Positions 1 to 9,324 of a stretch of 64,000 nt of DNA are shown here, piece after piece. The translations under genes and the position numbers were made by a program. The stretch's first letter is position 1, and every line of letters begins with the position of its first letter. Source of the DNA: Tsuneonella litorea (GTDB lineage: Bacteria; Pseudomonadota; Alphaproteobacteria; Sphingomonadales; Sphingomonadaceae); the NCBI RefSeq assembly GCF_025154015.1, contig NZ_JAOAMV010000002.1:372001-436000 (forward strand), written 5' to 3'. Below the pieces are notes generated by a model. It was not told where the DNA came from. It did no database searches and saw only the letters and a program-made list of their open reading frames with translations.

Positions 1-1501
1 TCTGCGCCATCATGTCGGCCATCATGTCGGGCGCAGCCCACATGCCCTTGCCGATCTGCGCCTTGCCCGAAAGACCGTGCCTGAGGCCGATCGCGACGTT
101 GCGCGCCTCGTAGGCGGTGAGCCAGGCAGACGTCTTCATCTCCGCCTTGCGGATCATCGGACCCGCGTGCATCGAGGTATGGATCTCGTCCCCCGTGCGG
201 TCGAGGAAGCCGGTGTTGATGAACACGATCCGGTCCTTCACCGCGTGGATGCAGGCGGCGAGGTTGGCCGAGGTCCGCCGTTCCTCGTCCATCACCCCGA
301 CCTTGACCGTATGCCGGTCGAACCCGAGCAGGTCCTCGACCGCGTCGAACAGGTCGTTGGTGAACGCGCATTCCTTGGGCCCGTGCTGCTTGGGCTTGAC
401 GATGTAGATGCTGCCGGCCCGGCTGTTGCGCCACTTGCCCAGGCCGCGCACGTCATGCGCGCCGATCGCGCTGGTGATCACCGCGTCCATGATGCCTTCG
501 GGCACCTCGCTGCCGTCCGGCAACCGAATGGCCGGGTTGGTCATCAGGTGGCCGACATTGCGCACGAACAGCAGGCTGCGGCCGGGCAGCGTGGTGTCGC
601 CGGCCTCGACGTCGTCGGCCAGGCAGCGGGTCATCTGCCTGCCGCCCTTCTCGAACGTTTCGGACAGGTCGCCGCGGATCACGCCGAGCCAGTTGCGATA
701 GGCGGCGAGCTTGTCCGCTGCATCGACGGCGGCGACCGAATCTTCGAGGTCGACGATCGTCGTCAGCGCGCTTTCGAGCACCACATCGGCGATTCCTGCC
801 GCGTCGTCCTGTCCCACCGGGCTTTCGGGATCGAACACGACCTCGATGTGCAAGCCGTTGTTGACGAACATCTTCCCGCGCGCCGTGGCGCCGACGAACT
901 GGTCCGGATCGGCGAGCGGGATGGCGTCCGGCCCGGCAAGGTCCGCCCAGCTTCCGCTCGCCAGCGGCACCGCGCCGTCGAGGAATGCGCGGACCTTGGC
1001 GATTACCGCGCGCCCGCGCGCCTTGTCGTAGCCGCCCGGCTGCGCCGCCGGGGCGTCGAGCGCGTCGGTGCCGTAATAGGCATCGTAAAGGCTGCCCCAG
1101 CGCGCGTTGGCGGCATTAAGCAGGAAGCGGGCATTGAGCACCGGCACCACGAGCTGCGGCCCGGCCATCGTCGCGATCTCGGGGTCCACGTTGCGGGTGC
1201 CGATCGTGAACGGGTCCGGTTCGGCGACAAGGTATCCGATCTCTTCCAGGAAGGCGCGGTAGGCCCTCGCATCGTGCGGCTGGCCTTTCCGCGAACGATG
1301 CCAGGCGTCGATTTGTGCCTGCAGGTCGTCGCGCCTGGCCAGCAGCGCGCGGTTGCGCGGGGCATATTCGGCCAGGATGGCGGCAAATCCCCGCCAGAAA
1401 TCGCCCGCATCCCGGTCGAGCGGGGCCAGCACCTCGTCCTCGACGAAACGCGCCAGCGCGCTGTCGATTGTCAGCCCGGCCTTGGTAACGGTATCGCTCA
1501 C
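1..1501 (-). CDS. glcB: Malate synthase G, N-terminal 500 residues (cut by window edge)
   Basis: Condenses glyoxylate with acetyl-CoA to malate in the glyoxylate shunt; cytosolic. Reading leftwards from a GTG at 1501 the frame stays open to base 1 and gives about 500 of the usual ~720 residues. It shows the family-typical stretches [23 protein letters not shown], the [15 protein letters not shown]-like region with [15 protein letters not shown], and HTSMHAGPM. The C-terminal part, which carries the catalytic aspartate, lies outside the window. The GTG start is preceded by a purine-rich stretch and is divergent from the M20 hydrolase at 1672. The isoform (G rather than A) follows from the long N-terminal region and these motifs. 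Confidence 0.93.
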   Translation of the reverse strand, partial: MSDTVTKAGLTIDSALARFVEDEVLAPLDRDAGDFWRGFAAILAEYAPRNRALLARRDDLQAQIDAWHRSRKGQPHDARAYRAFLEEIGYLVAEPDPFTIGTRNVDPEIATMAGPQLVVPVLNARFLLNAANARWGSLYDAYYGTDALDAPAAQPGGYDKARGRAVIAKVRAFLDGAVPLASGSWADLAGPDAIPLADPDQFVGATARGKMFVNNGLHIEVVFDPESPVGQDDAAGIADVVLESALTTIVDLEDSVAAVDAADKLAAYRNWLGVIRGDLSETFEKGGRQMTRCLADDVEAGDTTLPGRSLLFVRNVGHLMTNPAIRLPDGSEVPEGIMDAVITSAIGAHDVRGLGKWRNSRAGSIYIVKPKQHGPKECAFTNDLFDAVEDLLGFDRHTVKVGVMDEERRTSANLAACIHAVKDRIVFINTGFLDRTGDEIHTSMHAGPMIRKAEMKTSAWLTAYEARNVAIGLRHGLSGKAQIGKGMWAAPDMMADMMAQ

Positions 1502-1671
1502 TGCTTCCCTCGCATGGTCTTCTGGCGCACCGACGGGAATCGGCGCACCGGGTCAATAGCCTGTCGTCCGGGGAGGAAGCGAGCCGCGCCTATGGCCAAG
1601 GCAGCGCCACTTTGCAACACCGGCGGGCGGGGGTTGGACAGCTCCGCACGCTTCGCTAGGAGCCGTTTCAG

Positions 1672-2874
1672 ATGAAACTGGCAGCCGACCACTTCACCGC
1701 CGCGATCGACGGCTCCGCGATGCTCCGGACGGTGCGCGAATGGAGCGCGGTCAATACCGGAACCGGCAACCTTGACGGCCTCGCAAGGCAGGCCGCGCTG
1801 CTGGCCGATGCCTTTGCCGCGCTACCTGGGGAGATTTCGCTGGTCGAACCAGCCGCGGTCACCGTTGTCGCCGCTGACGGACGCGAGGTCGAGAAAGCGC
1901 ACGGCCAGCACCTCGTGCTTAGCGTGCGGCCCGACGCGCCGCGCCGCGTGCTCCTGACCGGCCACATGGACACCGTCTTTCCCGCCGACCACTCGTTCCA
2001 GGACCAGCGCTGGATCGACGACGAAACGCTGAACGGTCCGGGCCTCGCCGACATGAAGGGCGGGCTGGCGGTCATTCTCCACGCGCTCATGGCGCTCGAG
2101 GACACCCGCGCCGGCCAGTCGCTGGGCTACGACGTGATGATCAATTCGGACGAGGAGACAGGCTCGCTATCCTCGTCTTCGCTGATCGCCGATCTCGCCC
2201 GGGACAAGTTCGCCGCGCTGACCTACGAGCCGAGCGCGCTGCCCGACGGCACCCTCGCCCATGCCCGCGGCGGATCGGGCAATTATTCGATCGTGGTGGG
2301 CGGCAAGTCGGCGCACGCCGGGCGCAACCCGCAGGACGGGCGCAACGCGATCGTCGCGGCGGCCGATCTTGCGCTCAGGCTCAAGGCGATGGGACACGAC
2401 GCGCTGTCGGTCAACCCGGCGCGGATCGACGGCGGGTCGGCGAACAACGTCGTTCCCGACCACGCCGTGCTGCGGTTCAACATCCGTCCGAAATCGACCG
2501 ATGCGGCCGACGCATTCGAACGCGATCTCAAGACCTTGCTCTCTGAAATTGAGAAACTGCACGAGGTTTCCCTGCATCTCCATGGCGGTGTGACCCGACC
2601 GCCCAAGCCGGTAGACGCGCGCGCACAGAAGCTGTTCGACCTCGTCCGCGAATGCGGCGCTGAGCTGGGGCAGGATATCCGCTGGAAGTCCACCGGCGGC
2701 GTGTGCGACGGAAACAACATCGCCGCCTGCGGGGTGCCGGTGGTCGACACGATGGGTGTGCGCGGCGGTGCGATCCACTCACCCGACGAATTCATGATCG
2801 TTCCCTCCCTCGCCGAGCGCGCCGCGCTCTCGGCGCTGGTCCTTTCCCGCATCGCAGCCGGAGAAACCATTTGA
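1672..2874 (+). CDS. M20-family zinc metallohydrolase (amidohydrolase/deacylase)
   Basis: A 400-residue cytosolic M20 peptidase-like protein. Metal ligands are visible: HMDTVFP (His98, Asp100), DMKGG (Asp127), the general-base pair in SDEETGS near residue 160, and a C-terminal AIHSPDE histidine near 369. A dimerisation domain sits between (KSAHAGRNPQDGRNA). An AGGAG lies 11 bases before the ATG. The stop overlaps the astA start, so the gene is translationally coupled to the arginine succinyltransferase pathway. Family members deacylate N-acyl amino acids or cleave small peptides. Context suggests a succinylated or acylated arginine-pathway intermediate as substrate, but this is inference. Confidence 0.85.
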   Translation: MKLAADHFTAAIDGSAMLRTVREWSAVNTGTGNLDGLARQAALLADAFAALPGEISLVEPAAVTVVAADGREVEKAHGQHLVLSVRPDAPRRVLLTGHMDTVFPADHSFQDQRWIDDETLNGPGLADMKGGLAVILHALMALEDTRAGQSLGYDVMINSDEETGSLSSSSLIADLARDKFAALTYEPSALPDGTLAHARGGSGNYSIVVGGKSAHAGRNPQDGRNAIVAAADLALRLKAMGHDALSVNPARIDGGSANNVVPDHAVLRFNIRPKSTDAADAFERDLKTLLSEIEKLHEVSLHLHGGVTRPPKPVDARAQKLFDLVRECGAELGQDIRWKSTGGVCDGNNIAACGVPVVDTMGVRGGAIHSPDEFMIVPSLAERAALSALVLSRIAAGETI

Positions 2875-3887
2875 GCTTCCGCCTTCGCGCCGCCCACCCG
2901 GACGATCTCGAACCGCTGTACGAGATGGCCAAGCTGACGGGCGGCGGATTCACCAATCTGCCGCCTGACCGCAACGCGCTCAGGGCGAAGCTCGAACGCA
3001 CCGAAGCCGCCTTCACCCGCGAGGAGAACACGCTGGCCGACGAGCAGTTCGTCCTCGTCCTAGAGAACGCACAGACCGGCGACGTGCGGGGAACGTGCCA
3101 GCTGATGACGCAGGTCGGGCAACGCTGGCCCTTCTATTCCTACCGCAAGACCACCCTTACCCAGCATTCGCAGGAACTCGAGCGGACGGTGCGCGCCGAC
3201 CTGCTCAGCCTCGTCACCGACCTTGAAGGATCATGCGAGGTCGGCGGCCTGTTCCTCCACCCGAGCGAACGCGCCGGCGGGCTCGGCCTCCTGCTCGCCC
3301 GCAGCCGCTACCTGTTCATCGCGATGCACCGCGATCGGTTCGCCGACCGCATCCTGGCCGAACTGCGCGGGATCATCGATGAGCGCGGCGGGTCGCCGTT
3401 CTGGGACGGGGTCGCGGGCCGGTTCTTCGGGATGAGCTTCCAGGACGCGGACTATTTCAACGCGATCAACGGCAACCAGTTCATCGCTGACCTGATGCCC
3501 AAGCACCCGGTTTACATCGCGATGCTCGACGACGACGCGCGGGACGTGATCGGGATGCCCCACCCTACCGGCCGGGCGGCGATGCGCATGCTCGAGAACG
3601 AGGGATTCCGCTATGACGGCTACGTCGACATTTTCGACGGCGGCCCGACGATGACCGCGCGAACCGACGACGTGAAATCGATCCGCGAATCGCGCCGGGC
3701 GAAGATCGCCAGCGCGTCGCTCGACATCGGCGACCGCGCGATCATCGCTGCGGGGACGCTCGGCAGCTTTCGCTCCGCGTTCGGAATGCGCGAATTCCGG
3801 CCCGACGGGACGGTCGAGATCGACCATCGCTCGGCGCGCCTGCTCGGGGTGGGCGAAGGCGACGAAGTGTGGAGCGTGGCGCGATGA
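2871..3887 (+). CDS. astA: Arginine N-succinyltransferase
   Basis: First step of the ammonia-producing arginine succinyltransferase (AST) pathway: succinyl-CoA plus L-arginine gives N2-succinylarginine. The 338-residue product has the AstA N-terminus (RLRAAHPDDLEPLYEMA, then TGGGFTNLP), a GNAT-like fold with EVGGLFLHP and GGLGLLLARSRYLFIA, and the C-terminal region found in the family (E. coli AstA is 344 residues). I chose TTG at 2871, which overlaps the upstream TGA, because homology starts there. A longer in-frame extension upstream is antisense to nothing useful and reads through the M20 gene. The stop overlaps the astB ATG. Confidence 0.92.
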   Translation: MSFRLRAAHPDDLEPLYEMAKLTGGGFTNLPPDRNALRAKLERTEAAFTREENTLADEQFVLVLENAQTGDVRGTCQLMTQVGQRWPFYSYRKTTLTQHSQELERTVRADLLSLVTDLEGSCEVGGLFLHPSERAGGLGLLLARSRYLFIAMHRDRFADRILAELRGIIDERGGSPFWDGVAGRFFGMSFQDADYFNAINGNQFIADLMPKHPVYIAMLDDDARDVIGMPHPTGRAAMRMLENEGFRYDGYVDIFDGGPTMTARTDDVKSIRESRRAKIASASLDIGDRAIIAAGTLGSFRSAFGMREFRPDGTVEIDHRSARLLGVGEGDEVWSVAR

Positions 3888-5146
3888 GCGGCCGAAGCGG
3901 GCTCCTCGAGATCAACTTCGACGGCATCGTCGGCCCCAGCCACAACTATGCGGGTCTCAGTCTAGGCAACCTTGCCGCGACCGCCCACGCCGGCGACGTG
4001 AGCTACCCGCGCGCGGCGGCTCTCCAGGGCCTCGCCAAGATGCGTCACAACATGGCGCTCGGCCTGGCGCAGGGCTTCTTCGTGCCGCTGCCCCGCCCCA
4101 ACGCCGATTTCCTCCGCCGGCTGGGCGCGAACGAGGAAACCGATCGCGCACTGACCGCCGCGGCGTGGTCGGCATCGTCGATGTGGACAGCGAACGCCGC
4201 GACCGTCAGCCCCGCTCCCGACACGGATGACGGGCGCTGCCACCTGACCCCGGCGAACCTCGTGACGATGCCGCATCGTGCCCAGGAGTGGCCCGACACC
4301 GCGCGTCAGCTCGAGATCGCCTTTGCCGACGCTGCGCACTTCAAGGTCCATCAGCCGGTCCCGGCCAGCTTCGGCGACGAGGGTGCAGCCAACCATATGC
4401 GCTTTTGCGAAAGCCATGACGGCGCCGGCGTCGAGGTGTTCGTGTATGGCCGCACCGGCGGCGCCTTCCCGGCCCGCCAGCACGAACAGGCGAGCCGCGC
4501 GGTCGCCCGCCTGCACCGGCTCGACCCACAGCGCACCGTTTTCGTCGAACAGAACCCCGCCGCGATCGAGGCCGGCGCATTCCACAACGATGTGGTCGCG
4601 GTCGCCAACGGGCGCGTGCTGTTCACCCATGCCGAGGCCTTTGCCGATCAGTCTACCGCCTACGCGGCGATCCGCCGCGCGTTTCCGCCGCTCGAGGTGG
4701 TCGAAGTGCCCTCCTCGGCGGTATCGCTGGACGAAGCGATCCGCAGCTACCTGTTCAACGCCCAACTGGTGACGCTTGCCGAGGGCGAAAGCGCGCTCAT
4801 CGTGCCCAGCGAGTGCCGCGAGGTCGAAGCTGTATCACGCTATCTCGACACGCTGGTCGCCGGCAACGGACCGATCCGGCGGGTCCTTGCCGTCGACGTG
4901 CGGCAGTCGATGGCCAACGGCGGCGGGCCGGCCTGCCTTCGTCTCCGCGTCGTCGCCGACCCCGCCACCGTCGATCCGCGCTTCCTGCTCGACGATGCGA
5001 AGGCGGACCGCATCGAGGCGGTGATCGCGCAATACTGGCCCGAATCGATCGACCCCGCCGATCTGGGGAATCCCGAACTGATGGCCGACGTCGTCTCGGC
5101 GCGCACCCGGTTGCTCGAAACGCTCGACCTGCAGATTCTTGGTTAA
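3884..5146 (+). CDS. astB: N-succinylarginine dihydrolase
   Basis: Second AST step: N2-succinylarginine to N2-succinylornithine, CO2 and ammonia, by an amidinotransferase-fold enzyme. The 420-residue protein carries the family signature FDGIVGPSHNYAGLS at the N-terminus, the FHNDVVAVAN histidine near residue 235, and the nucleophilic cysteine in NGGGPACLR near residue 350. The ATG at 3884 forms an ATGA overlap with astA. The remaining AST genes (astC, astD, astE) do not follow, so the pathway is incomplete in this operon. Confidence 0.94.
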   Translation: MSGRSGLLEINFDGIVGPSHNYAGLSLGNLAATAHAGDVSYPRAAALQGLAKMRHNMALGLAQGFFVPLPRPNADFLRRLGANEETDRALTAAAWSASSMWTANAATVSPAPDTDDGRCHLTPANLVTMPHRAQEWPDTARQLEIAFADAAHFKVHQPVPASFGDEGAANHMRFCESHDGAGVEVFVYGRTGGAFPARQHEQASRAVARLHRLDPQRTVFVEQNPAAIEAGAFHNDVVAVANGRVLFTHAEAFADQSTAYAAIRRAFPPLEVVEVPSSAVSLDEAIRSYLFNAQLVTLAEGESALIVPSECREVEAVSRYLDTLVAGNGPIRRVLAVDVRQSMANGGGPACLRLRVVADPATVDPRFLLDDAKADRIEAVIAQYWPESIDPADLGNPELMADVVSARTRLLETLDLQILG

Positions 5147-5280
5147 CGCGCTGGACGCATTCGCGCCGGCGTTTACACTTTACCCCGCATTAACCATCGA
5201 ACGGGACAGTCCGAATGCCGTTTGGCACCAGGACACGCGGACGAGGTTGAGCACTAACAAGGGTTTGCGCGAGGTTTTGG

Positions 5281-5529
5281 ATGCTCAGGAAGGTCGGGCG
5301 CCTGTTCGTCATCAAGACGCGGATCGAGGCGTGCCTGATCATCTACGCGCTGGCGCTGGGCGCCTGCGAGCGCGGCGTTCATTACATGGCGCAGTTCCCG
5401 GGCGTGGGTGGCAAGCTGCTGTTCGTCGCCGCCACCGGGTCGGTCTTCCTCGCCGGCGCCAAGATCTTCGACTGCCTGCGCTTCGAAAAGGAACGGCGCG
5501 AGGCGGCGTCAACGGCTTCGCCCGGCTGA
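5281..5529 (+). CDS. Small hypothetical membrane-associated protein (82 aa)
   Basis: An 82-residue basic protein with two hydrophobic stretches, roughly residues 17-29 (ACLIIYALALGAC) and 46-60 (LLFVAATGSVFLAGA), and a charged C-terminus. It could be an integral or peripheral inner-membrane protein. It stands alone, 134 bases after astB, behind an AT-richer stretch that could hold a promoter. The arrangement of charged start, two hydrophobic spans and KERREA tail looks like a real small gene, but I recognise no named family. Confidence 0.7.
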   Translation: MLRKVGRLFVIKTRIEACLIIYALALGACERGVHYMAQFPGVGGKLLFVAATGSVFLAGAKIFDCLRFEKERREAASTASPG

Positions 5530-5635
5530 CGTCCCACATCGGCCTGGCCCCGCCTTTGGCCGGAACCCGCATACCAATCACCGATGCGCCGCGGCGCGCA
5601 GTCACCGAGCGCGCACGGATGTACCATGCTGGGGA

Positions 5636-5988
5636 AACGGGTGGGGGATTCTGTTGCTAGGCTCCCCCGGGCCCCCGGTTTCCGATTCTGTTACCCGGTT
5701 CGGTCCGAACCGTGCTCTAGGCTTTGTAACGTCAGGCCGTTAGGCCCTAGAATTACGCAGCGAGAGCAAGTGCTTCGTTGTCGTTGGCACTTGTGTGTTG
5801 TGAGCCTATTTGCGGGTTACTCAGCCCGGGCGAAAACAGCGCTTTTCAGCACACGTCGATCCTGGTTCGGCCCCGTCATTTCCCCCGCAACGAACGGAAG
5901 AGGTGGTGGAGCCGCCGGGTACTGCCCCCGGGTCCGCTGCGCCTATTGCACGCCGCAGTTTATCGCCATAGCCGGCCGAAACCGGCAC
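5636..5988 (-). ncRNA. ssrA: Circularly permuted two-piece tmRNA
   Basis: Rescues stalled ribosomes by trans-translation. Read leftwards, the acceptor piece comes first and ends with a tRNA-like T-arm and CGGCTCCACCA, the CCA lying at 5906-5904. A short intervening segment follows. The coding piece then starts with GGGGCCGAACCAGGATCGACG at 5874. GGGGCCG pairs with CGGCUCC over seven base pairs, one of them G-U, to form the acceptor stem. The tag frame starts with GCC at 5788 and reads ANDNEALALAA then TAA. The acceptor-before-coding order is the permuted alphaproteobacterial form. The outer 5' and 3' ends are approximate. Confidence 0.93.
5753..5788 (-). other. tmRNA proteolysis-tag reading frame
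   Basis: Eleven codons plus TAA encode ANDNEALALAA. The AND start and the ALAA end are typical of tags recognised by ClpXP/ClpAP. The resume codon is GCC (Ala). Confidence 0.93.
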
Positions 5989-6010
5989 CGCCCATATAGG
6001 CGATGCCGGC

Positions 6011-6451
6011 TTAATGTGAAGTGACTTGGGGCTGCTTCCTTAGTTCGTCGCGGATCTCGATCAGCAGATCGGTCTCGCTCGGACCGGCCGGCGCTTCTTC
6101 CTTCTTGGCCTCGACCTTGTTCGCGCCCTTGACGATGAGAAAGATGACCCACGCGATGATGAGGAAGTTAACCAGCTGGGTGATGAAATCGCCGTAGCCG
6201 ATCATTGCCACGCCGGCTTCCTTGAGCTGCGCGTAATTGTTCACTTCGCCTTCGTACCCGTCGGGAATGGCCCCGAGGCGAATGAAGTAATTCGAAAAAT
6301 CGAGGTCGCCGAAAATCCATCCGATGATCGGCATGATGATGCTTTCGGTCAGCGAGGTGACGATCTTGCCAAACGCCGCGCCGATGATCACCGCGACCGC
6401 GAGATCGAGCACGTTCCCGCGATTGATGAATGCCTTGAACTCCCCCAGCAT
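6011..6451 (-). CDS. mscL: Large-conductance mechanosensitive channel
   Basis: Inner-membrane homopentameric channel that opens under hypo-osmotic shock. The 146-residue product matches MscL throughout: RGNVLDLAVAVIIGAAFGKIVTSL (pore-lining TM1) and the second membrane span LVNFLIIAWVIFLIVKGANKV, with a periplasmic loop between and a C-terminal amphipathic helix (DLLIEIRDELRKQ). I chose ATG 6451 because GGAGG lies four to five bases upstream and the alignment to E. coli MscL starts there. An ATG at 6466 has no Shine-Dalgarno sequence. The tmRNA follows directly on the same strand, so its promoter must lie at or inside the mscL 3' end. Confidence 0.95.
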   Translation of the reverse strand: MLGEFKAFINRGNVLDLAVAVIIGAAFGKIVTSLTESIIMPIIGWIFGDLDFSNYFIRLGAIPDGYEGEVNNYAQLKEAGVAMIGYGDFITQLVNFLIIAWVIFLIVKGANKVEAKKEEAPAGPSETDLLIEIRDELRKQPQVTSH

Positions 6452-6606
6452 GAACCCTCCACTCATTGGCGCCCCTGCCACGCAGGCTGCGCAAGAAAAT
6501 CGAACCGGTCAATTCCCGCATTTCCTTGAACCCGGCACGGGGTGTGCTAGATTCACAATACAGGCCGGGTTGACCCGGCGTCTTGGGAACGAAGGGGTTT
6601 ACCGCG

Positions 6607-7281
6607 ATGAACTTCACCGCCGTCCGCCGCGCCGCGATCGTGGCGTTGGCCGCTCTCGGGCTCGCCAGCTGCGGGATCAACACGATCCCGACCAAGGAAG
6701 AAGCCGCGAAGGCACGCTGGGCCGACGTGGAGGCGACGTTCCAGGAACGCGCCAACCTCATCCCCAACCTCGCCGAAGTGGCAAAGGGCGCTGCCGAGCA
6801 GGAGCGCGGCATCCTCACCGACGTGATCGAGGCCCGCGCCAGGGCGACCAGCATCCAGGTCAATGCCGACGACCTGTCCGATCCTGCCAAGATGGCGCAA
6901 TACCAGGCCGCACAGGAACAACTCGGTGCCGGCCTCGGCCGCCTGCTCGCCAATTTCGAGCGTTACCCGGACCTCAAGTCGATCACCAATTACCAGATGC
7001 TGCAGGGCCAGCTCGAAGGCATCGAGAACAAGGTTCGCATCTCGATCCGCGACTACAACGAAGCGGTGCGCGAATATAACACCGAGATCCGCACCTTCCC
7101 CAGCATCATCGGAGCCAAGGTGATCTACGGAGCGAAGCCGTTGGTGCCGTACAAGGCGGTGACCCCCGGCGCCGAAGTCGCCCCCACGCTGGACATGACG
7201 CCGAACGGCTCCGCCACCGCTCCTGCGGCGGGCGCCAACGACAACGCCGCGCAGCCCACCGCCGCCGCCGTGAACCAGTAG
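6607..7281 (+). CDS. LemA-family lipoprotein
   Basis: A 224-residue LemA protein with an N-terminal signal and lipobox (ALGLASC), so probably anchored by lipid in the periplasm. The LemA core follows: VEATFQERANLIPNLAEV, helical segments rich in Ala/Glu/Gln, FERYPDLKS, YQMLQGQLEGIENKVRISIRDYNEAVREYN and TFPSIIG. LemA genes are commonly paired with TPM-domain genes, and two follow here within 15 bases. The biochemical role of LemA is not established. The start at 6607 gives a normal signal peptide; an upstream in-frame GTG/ATG at 6583 would put extra residues before it. Confidence 0.88.
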   Translation: MNFTAVRRAAIVALAALGLASCGINTIPTKEEAAKARWADVEATFQERANLIPNLAEVAKGAAEQERGILTDVIEARARATSIQVNADDLSDPAKMAQYQAAQEQLGAGLGRLLANFERYPDLKSITNYQMLQGQLEGIENKVRISIRDYNEAVREYNTEIRTFPSIIGAKVIYGAKPLVPYKAVTPGAEVAPTLDMTPNGSATAPAAGANDNAAQPTAAAVNQ

Positions 7282-7289
7282 GCAACCCG

Positions 7290-8102
7290 GTGCGCGGATT
7301 TGCGCTCCTTTTCGCCACGCTGGCGGCGCTGTTCGCGTCGCCCGCGCTGGCGCAGGCGTTCCCCCCCCTAGCCGGGCGGGTGACCGACGCGGCGAACATC
7401 ATTCCCGCCGATGTCGAAGCATCGCTCGAAGCGAAGCTGGCCGCGTTCGAATCGCGCACTCAGCGCCAGTTCGTCGTCGCGACGATCCCCGACCTCGAAG
7501 GCTACGACATTGCCGATTACGGCTACCGCCTCGGCCGGCACTGGGGAATCGGCGACGAACAGCGCAACGATGGTGTGCTGCTGATCGTCGCGCCCAACGA
7601 CCGCAAGGTGCGGATCGAGGTGGGCTACGGCCTCGAACCCTATCTCACCGACGGATACTCGACGCTGATCGTGCAGAACACGATCCTGCCGAAGTTCAAG
7701 GCGGGCGACATGGTCGGCGGCATCGTCGCCGGGACCGACGCGATCGTCGAGCAGCTCGAACTGCCCGCCGACGAGGCAGCAAAGGTCATGCAGGAGGCGC
7801 AGGCACGCCAGTCCGGTGGCGAGGACGGCTTTCCGGTGGGCATGATCATCTGGGCGGCGTTCATCTTCTTCTTCTTCGTCCTCCCGCTGCTGCGCGGGCG
7901 ACGGCGCGGCGGGCGCCACAACGGCACTCTCACCGGCAGCACGATCGGCGACATCATCGTCTGGGAAGCGGGCAAGTCGATCCTGGGCGGCGGGTCACGC
8001 CACGGCGGCGGCTGGGGTGGCGGCGGCGGTTTCGGTGGCGGCGGCGGATTTTCGGGCGGCGGCGGCAGCTTCGGAGGCGGCGGCGCCTCCGGCGGCTGGT
8101 AG
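7290..8102 (+). CDS. TPM-domain protein with C-terminal Gly-rich membrane tail
   Basis: A 270-residue YgcG-like protein. It has a signal peptide (FATLAALFASPALAQA), then the TPM domain of about 120 residues (VTDAANIIPADVE, RQFVVATIPDLEGYDIADYGYRLGRHWGIG, KVRIEVGYGLEPYLTDGYS), then one transmembrane segment (IWAAFIFFFFVLPLL) with basic residues behind it, and a long Gly/Ser tail of GGG repeats at the C-terminus. It starts with GTG nine bases after lemA. The family is linked to membrane or photosystem quality control in other organisms; its role here is unknown. Confidence 0.88.
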   Translation: MRGFALLFATLAALFASPALAQAFPPLAGRVTDAANIIPADVEASLEAKLAAFESRTQRQFVVATIPDLEGYDIADYGYRLGRHWGIGDEQRNDGVLLIVAPNDRKVRIEVGYGLEPYLTDGYSTLIVQNTILPKFKAGDMVGGIVAGTDAIVEQLELPADEAAKVMQEAQARQSGGEDGFPVGMIIWAAFIFFFFVLPLLRGRRRGGRHNGTLTGSTIGDIIVWEAGKSILGGGSRHGGGWGGGGGFGGGGGFSGGGGSFGGGGASGGW

Positions 8103-8115
8103 GAGAGGCGAGGCG

Positions 8116-8790
8116 ATGGGCTACCTGAACAAGGCGGAACACGACCGAGTCTCGGCAGCGGTCGCCGCGGCAGAGGAAAACACTGCGGGAGAGATCGTCA
8201 CCGTTCTTGCCGACCGCTCGGACGGCTACCACGACATCCAGCTAGGCTGGGCAATTCTCGCCGCGACGACCGCGCTCGCGTTCCTTGCCGTGCTGCCAGG
8301 GTTCTACCTGTCGCTCGTCGACCGGGTCCTGGGCGGCTGGAACCATGAATGGCACCCACAAGCCGTGTTCTCGCTCGCGATCGCGGTGGTCGTGCTCAAA
8401 TTCGCGTCGGTCTGGGCGATCCAGTTCTGGCAGCCCTTGAAATATTTCCTCGTCCCGCCGCCCATCAAGAAGGCCCGCGTGCGCGAGGCGGCGGTGCGGC
8501 ACTTCAAGGTGGGCGCTGACCGGCGCACCCATGGGCGCACCGGCATCCTCATCTACCTCTCGATGCGCGAACACAGGGCCGAGATCGTCGCGGACGAGGC
8601 TATCGCCGAGAAAGTCCCGGCCGAAGTCTGGGGCGGCGCGATGGCCGATATGCTCGTGCATATCCGCGACGGCCGGATCGCCGAGGGTCTTGCCGCGGGC
8701 ATCGCCGATGTCGGGGCCGTCCTTGCCGAGCACTTCCCGCGGGCTGAAGGCGACGTCAACGAGCTGCCCGACCGGCTGATCGAGGTATGA
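8116..8790 (+). CDS. Second TPM-domain membrane protein
   Basis: A 224-residue protein of the TPM/YgcG-like group. The N-terminal part (EHDRVSAAVAAAEENTAGEIVTVLADRS) is the TPM start, interrupted by two membrane spans (WAILAATTALAFLAVLPGFYL and a second near VFSLAIAVVVLKFASVWAI). The rest of the TPM domain follows (RTGILIYLSMREHRAEIVADEAIAEKV). AGGAGAGGCGAGG precedes the ATG. It completes a lemA-TPM-TPM operon and overlaps the NUDIX gene by ATGA. Confidence 0.85.
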   Translation: MGYLNKAEHDRVSAAVAAAEENTAGEIVTVLADRSDGYHDIQLGWAILAATTALAFLAVLPGFYLSLVDRVLGGWNHEWHPQAVFSLAIAVVVLKFASVWAIQFWQPLKYFLVPPPIKKARVREAAVRHFKVGADRRTHGRTGILIYLSMREHRAEIVADEAIAEKVPAEVWGGAMADMLVHIRDGRIAEGLAAGIADVGAVLAEHFPRAEGDVNELPDRLIEV

Positions 8791-9323
8791 CGGTCGACAG
8801 GGACGAACCCGAGCAGACCGTCTGGCAAGGCCGCTACATCGCCGCGAGGAAACGCGGACGGTGGGAATATGTCGGGCGGGTTCGCGGAATCCGCGCAGCG
8901 GTGATCCTCGCGATACACGAAGGGCATATCCTTCTCGTCGAGCAGTATCGGGTGCCGCTGGGCAGGACATGCCTCGAATTGCCAGCGGGGCTCGTGGGCG
9001 ATCAGGACGATCCCGACGAGGACGTACTCGCCGCCGCTGGCCGCGAACTCGAGGAAGAGACGGGCTGGCGCGCCGGGCGACTTACCTGCGCGGGTGAATT
9101 CTACAGCTCGCCCGGCATGGTCAGCGAAAGCTTCACGCTCGTGCGGGCGTACGATCTTGCCCGGACCGGACCGGGCGGCGGAACCGAGGGCGAGGACATC
9201 ACGGTGCACCGCGTACCCCTTGCCGAACTTTCCGGTTTCGTCGAAAAGCGCAGAAACGCGGGCGTCGGGATCGACGTTCGAATAATGGGTCTGCTGCTGG
9301 CGGGCGATATTCGAGGAGAGTGA
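8787..9323 (+). CDS. NUDIX hydrolase, ADP-ribose pyrophosphatase type
   Basis: A 178-residue cytosolic NUDIX enzyme. The NUDIX box is recognisable as EDVLAAAGRELEEETGW, with the Gly (GDQ) one residue further upstream than in the strict consensus. Upstream, LELPAGLVG and the EQYRVPLGRTCLE region resemble ADP-ribose/ADP-glucose pyrophosphatases, and a downstream Ser-Pro-Gly-Met (SSPGMVSE) is typical of that subgroup. It is translationally coupled (ATGA) to the TPM gene and one base ahead of the SDR gene. The exact substrate is not fixed by sequence. Confidence 0.85.
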   Translation: MTVDRDEPEQTVWQGRYIAARKRGRWEYVGRVRGIRAAVILAIHEGHILLVEQYRVPLGRTCLELPAGLVGDQDDPDEDVLAAAGRELEEETGWRAGRLTCAGEFYSSPGMVSESFTLVRAYDLARTGPGGGTEGEDITVHRVPLAELSGFVEKRRNAGVGIDVRIMGLLLAGDIRGE

Positions 9324-9324
9324 C

